Assembly: GCF_022606295.1 (NCBI RefSeq)
Contig: NZ_JAHHZS010000018.1
Coordinates: 1 to 64,000 of the forward strand
Direction: 5' to 3'
Length of the DNA stretch: 64,000 nt
Source of the DNA: Arthrobacter bambusae
Lineage (GTDB): Bacteria > Actinomycetota > Actinomycetes > Actinomycetales > Micrococcaceae
In this document: positions 62,922-64,000 of the stretch, one piece after another
Numbering within the stretch: position 1 is the stretch's first letter
Layout: the number at the start of each line of letters is the position of its first letter
Notes under the pieces: model-generated
What the model was told of the DNA's origin: nothing
The model's database searches: none
Seen by the model: only the letters and a program-made list of their open reading frames with translations
Position numbers and translations under genes: made by a program

Positions 62922-63971
62922 GTGACCATCGTGGCAGAGAAGTACACGCACGTCATCGGGGTGGACACCCACTCAAGAACGCACACGTATGCCGTGTTGG
63001 CCGCGGCGACCGGTCAGGTCATCGACACCTCGACCTTCCCGGCCAGCCAGGCCGGCATTTCCCGCGCCATCAGCTGGATGCAGCGACGAACAACAATCGG
63101 GGAAGTCCTGGTCGCGGTTGAAGGCACCGGCTCATACGGGGCAGGCCTGACCCGTGCCCTCCGCGCCGCCGGCCTTCCGGTGTGTGAGGCCAGACCGCCC
63201 AAGCGGCAAAACCGCGGCAGCATCGGCAAGTCCGATGAGATCGACGCCCGCGCCGCGGCACGGGCCGTGCTCGGGACCGACATCGCAGCCCTGGCCCAGC
63301 CACGGGCAGAAGGCGCACGGGATGCCCTGCGGGTTCTGTTGGCCGCCCGGCGGTCCATGGACGGTCAACGCACCGCCGACCGTCATGCCCTGACCGCACT
63401 GGCCCGCACCATGGACCTGGGCATCGACGCCCGCAAGGCCATCACGGACCGACAACTCCACACGATCGCGGCCTGGCGTGATCGCCCAACGGACGACGTC
63501 AGCACAAAAGTTGCCCGATCCGAGGCCACACGCCTCGCCACCGCGGTGCTCCGGCACACCAGCGCACTGGAGACCAACCGGGCCGATCTGGCGCAACTCG
63601 TGGATCAGATGGCCCCCGGCCTCCAGGATCTCCGGGGTCTTGGACCCATCACCGGCGCCATCATCCTGACCGCCTACTCCCACCCCGGCCGCATCCACTC
63701 CGAAGCCGCCTTTGCCGCCCTCGCCGGCGTGAACCCGATACCGGCATCCTCCGGCAACACCACCCGGCATCGTCTCAACCGGCACGGCGACAGGCAACTG
63801 AACCAAGCCCTGGACGTCATCGCCCGCACCCGCATGGCATCCGACGCCGACACCCGCGCCTACCTCGACCGGCGCACCCAGGAAGGCAAAACACGCCGAG
63901 AAATCCGCCGCTGCCTCAAGAGGATCATCGCCCGGCAGATCTACCGCAAACTCACCACACTCATGGCTTGA
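62922..63971 (+). CDS. IS110-family transposase
   Basis: The 349-residue protein starts at GTG 62922 behind AAAGGAG. The RuvC-like DEDD residues lie in HVIGVDTHSRTH, VAVEGTGSYGAG and SDEIDARAAARAVL. The C-terminal Tnp20 domain has LRGLGPITGAIILTAYS and NPIPASSGNTTRHRLNRHGD with the catalytic Ser. It is the intact relative of the truncated transposase at 18.8 kb, sharing TIVAExYxHVIGVDTH and the general layout. It should be active. Confidence 0.93.
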   Translation: MTIVAEKYTHVIGVDTHSRTHTYAVLAAATGQVIDTSTFPASQAGISRAISWMQRRTTIGEVLVAVEGTGSYGAGLTRALRAAGLPVCEARPPKRQNRGSIGKSDEIDARAAARAVLGTDIAALAQPRAEGARDALRVLLAARRSMDGQRTADRHALTALARTMDLGIDARKAITDRQLHTIAAWRDRPTDDVSTKVARSEATRLATAVLRHTSALETNRADLAQLVDQMAPGLQDLRGLGPITGAIILTAYSHPGRIHSEAAFAALAGVNPIPASSGNTTRHRLNRHGDRQLNQALDVIARTRMASDADTRAYLDRRTQEGKTRREIRRCLKRIIARQIYRKLTTLMA

Positions 63972-64000
63972 CACCACCCATAGAAGGGTCAGCCTGACAC

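Larger units (their letters stand above)
62639..64000 (+). mobile_element. IS110-family element, right end at or beyond the window edge
   Basis: The left limit is proposed at the conserved ATCTCTAATGG block shared with the truncated copy at 18550. The transposase is intact. The 29 bases after its stop may contain the right end, but it cannot be located without a junction for comparison. Confidence 0.6.

Noticed and set aside
1..64000. CRISPR array
   Set aside because: No series of identical 25-40 base repeats with regular spacers was seen; the AT-rich elements are far apart and degenerate.

Overview
The window is high-GC actinobacterial DNA. Protein style (KDPG aldolase locus, DHA2 pump, RipB/CitE-like enzymes, IS3/IS30/IS110 elements) fits a member of the Arthrobacter group, but this placement is inference from recognised families, not from a search. 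No rRNA, tRNA or CRISPR array was seen. The density of intact and broken insertion sequences suggests an accessory region or a plasmid.

Layout. 1-1.7 kb: an IS30-family element running off the left edge. 2.6-6.2 kb: a small sugar-acid locus (KDPG-type aldolase, ACS-family transporter, P-loop kinase, divergent DeoR regulator) with a palindromic operator candidate. 6.6-7.9 kb: an IS3 element with terminal repeats and a 3-bp target duplication, but a nonsense codon in orfB. 7.9-17.3 kb: a stress/redox cluster (XRE regulator, DHA2 pump, aldo/keto reductase, two alpha/beta hydrolases, cupin, CMD protein) in which the flavodoxin, NAD(P)-binding and LtrA genes are frameshifted. 17.4-20.4 kb: a graveyard of fragments (MFS, IS30, IS110, GH13 glycosidase, RelE toxin, AAA ATPase). 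20.5-21.4 kb: prephenate dehydratase.

21.8-61.0 kb is the centre of interest: an island of about 39 kb for catabolism of CoA-activated organic acids. It has two transporters (MHS and AAHS types), two intact MmgE/PrpD proteins plus a third split by an IS3 element, an acyl-CoA synthetase, three acyl-CoA dehydrogenases, three class III CoA-transferases, three MaoC-type hydratases, two CitE-like lyases, enoyl-CoA hydratase, thiolase, SDR, two beta-hydroxyacid dehydrogenases, an aldehyde dehydrogenase, cupins and a CMD protein. Electron transfer flavoprotein genes are in an operon with an unusual proline-rich cytochrome b, which could pass electrons from the dehydrogenases to the quinone pool. The right-hand operon encodes a mesaconyl-CoA C1-C4 transferase-like protein and a mesaconyl-C4-CoA hydratase-like protein. 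With the RipB-like MaoC protein and CitE-like lyases they suggest a route through mesaconyl/itaconyl-CoA and citramalyl-CoA to acetyl-CoA and pyruvate.

Two FCD-type GntR regulators sit in the island, and an AT-rich, partly palindromic element recurs in front of nearly every transcription unit. The natural reading is one regulon. 61-64 kb: two IS110-family transposase genes. The last has an upstream non-coding segment that matches, in length and in conserved blocks, the one upstream of the truncated IS110 at 18.5 kb, as expected for a bridge RNA.
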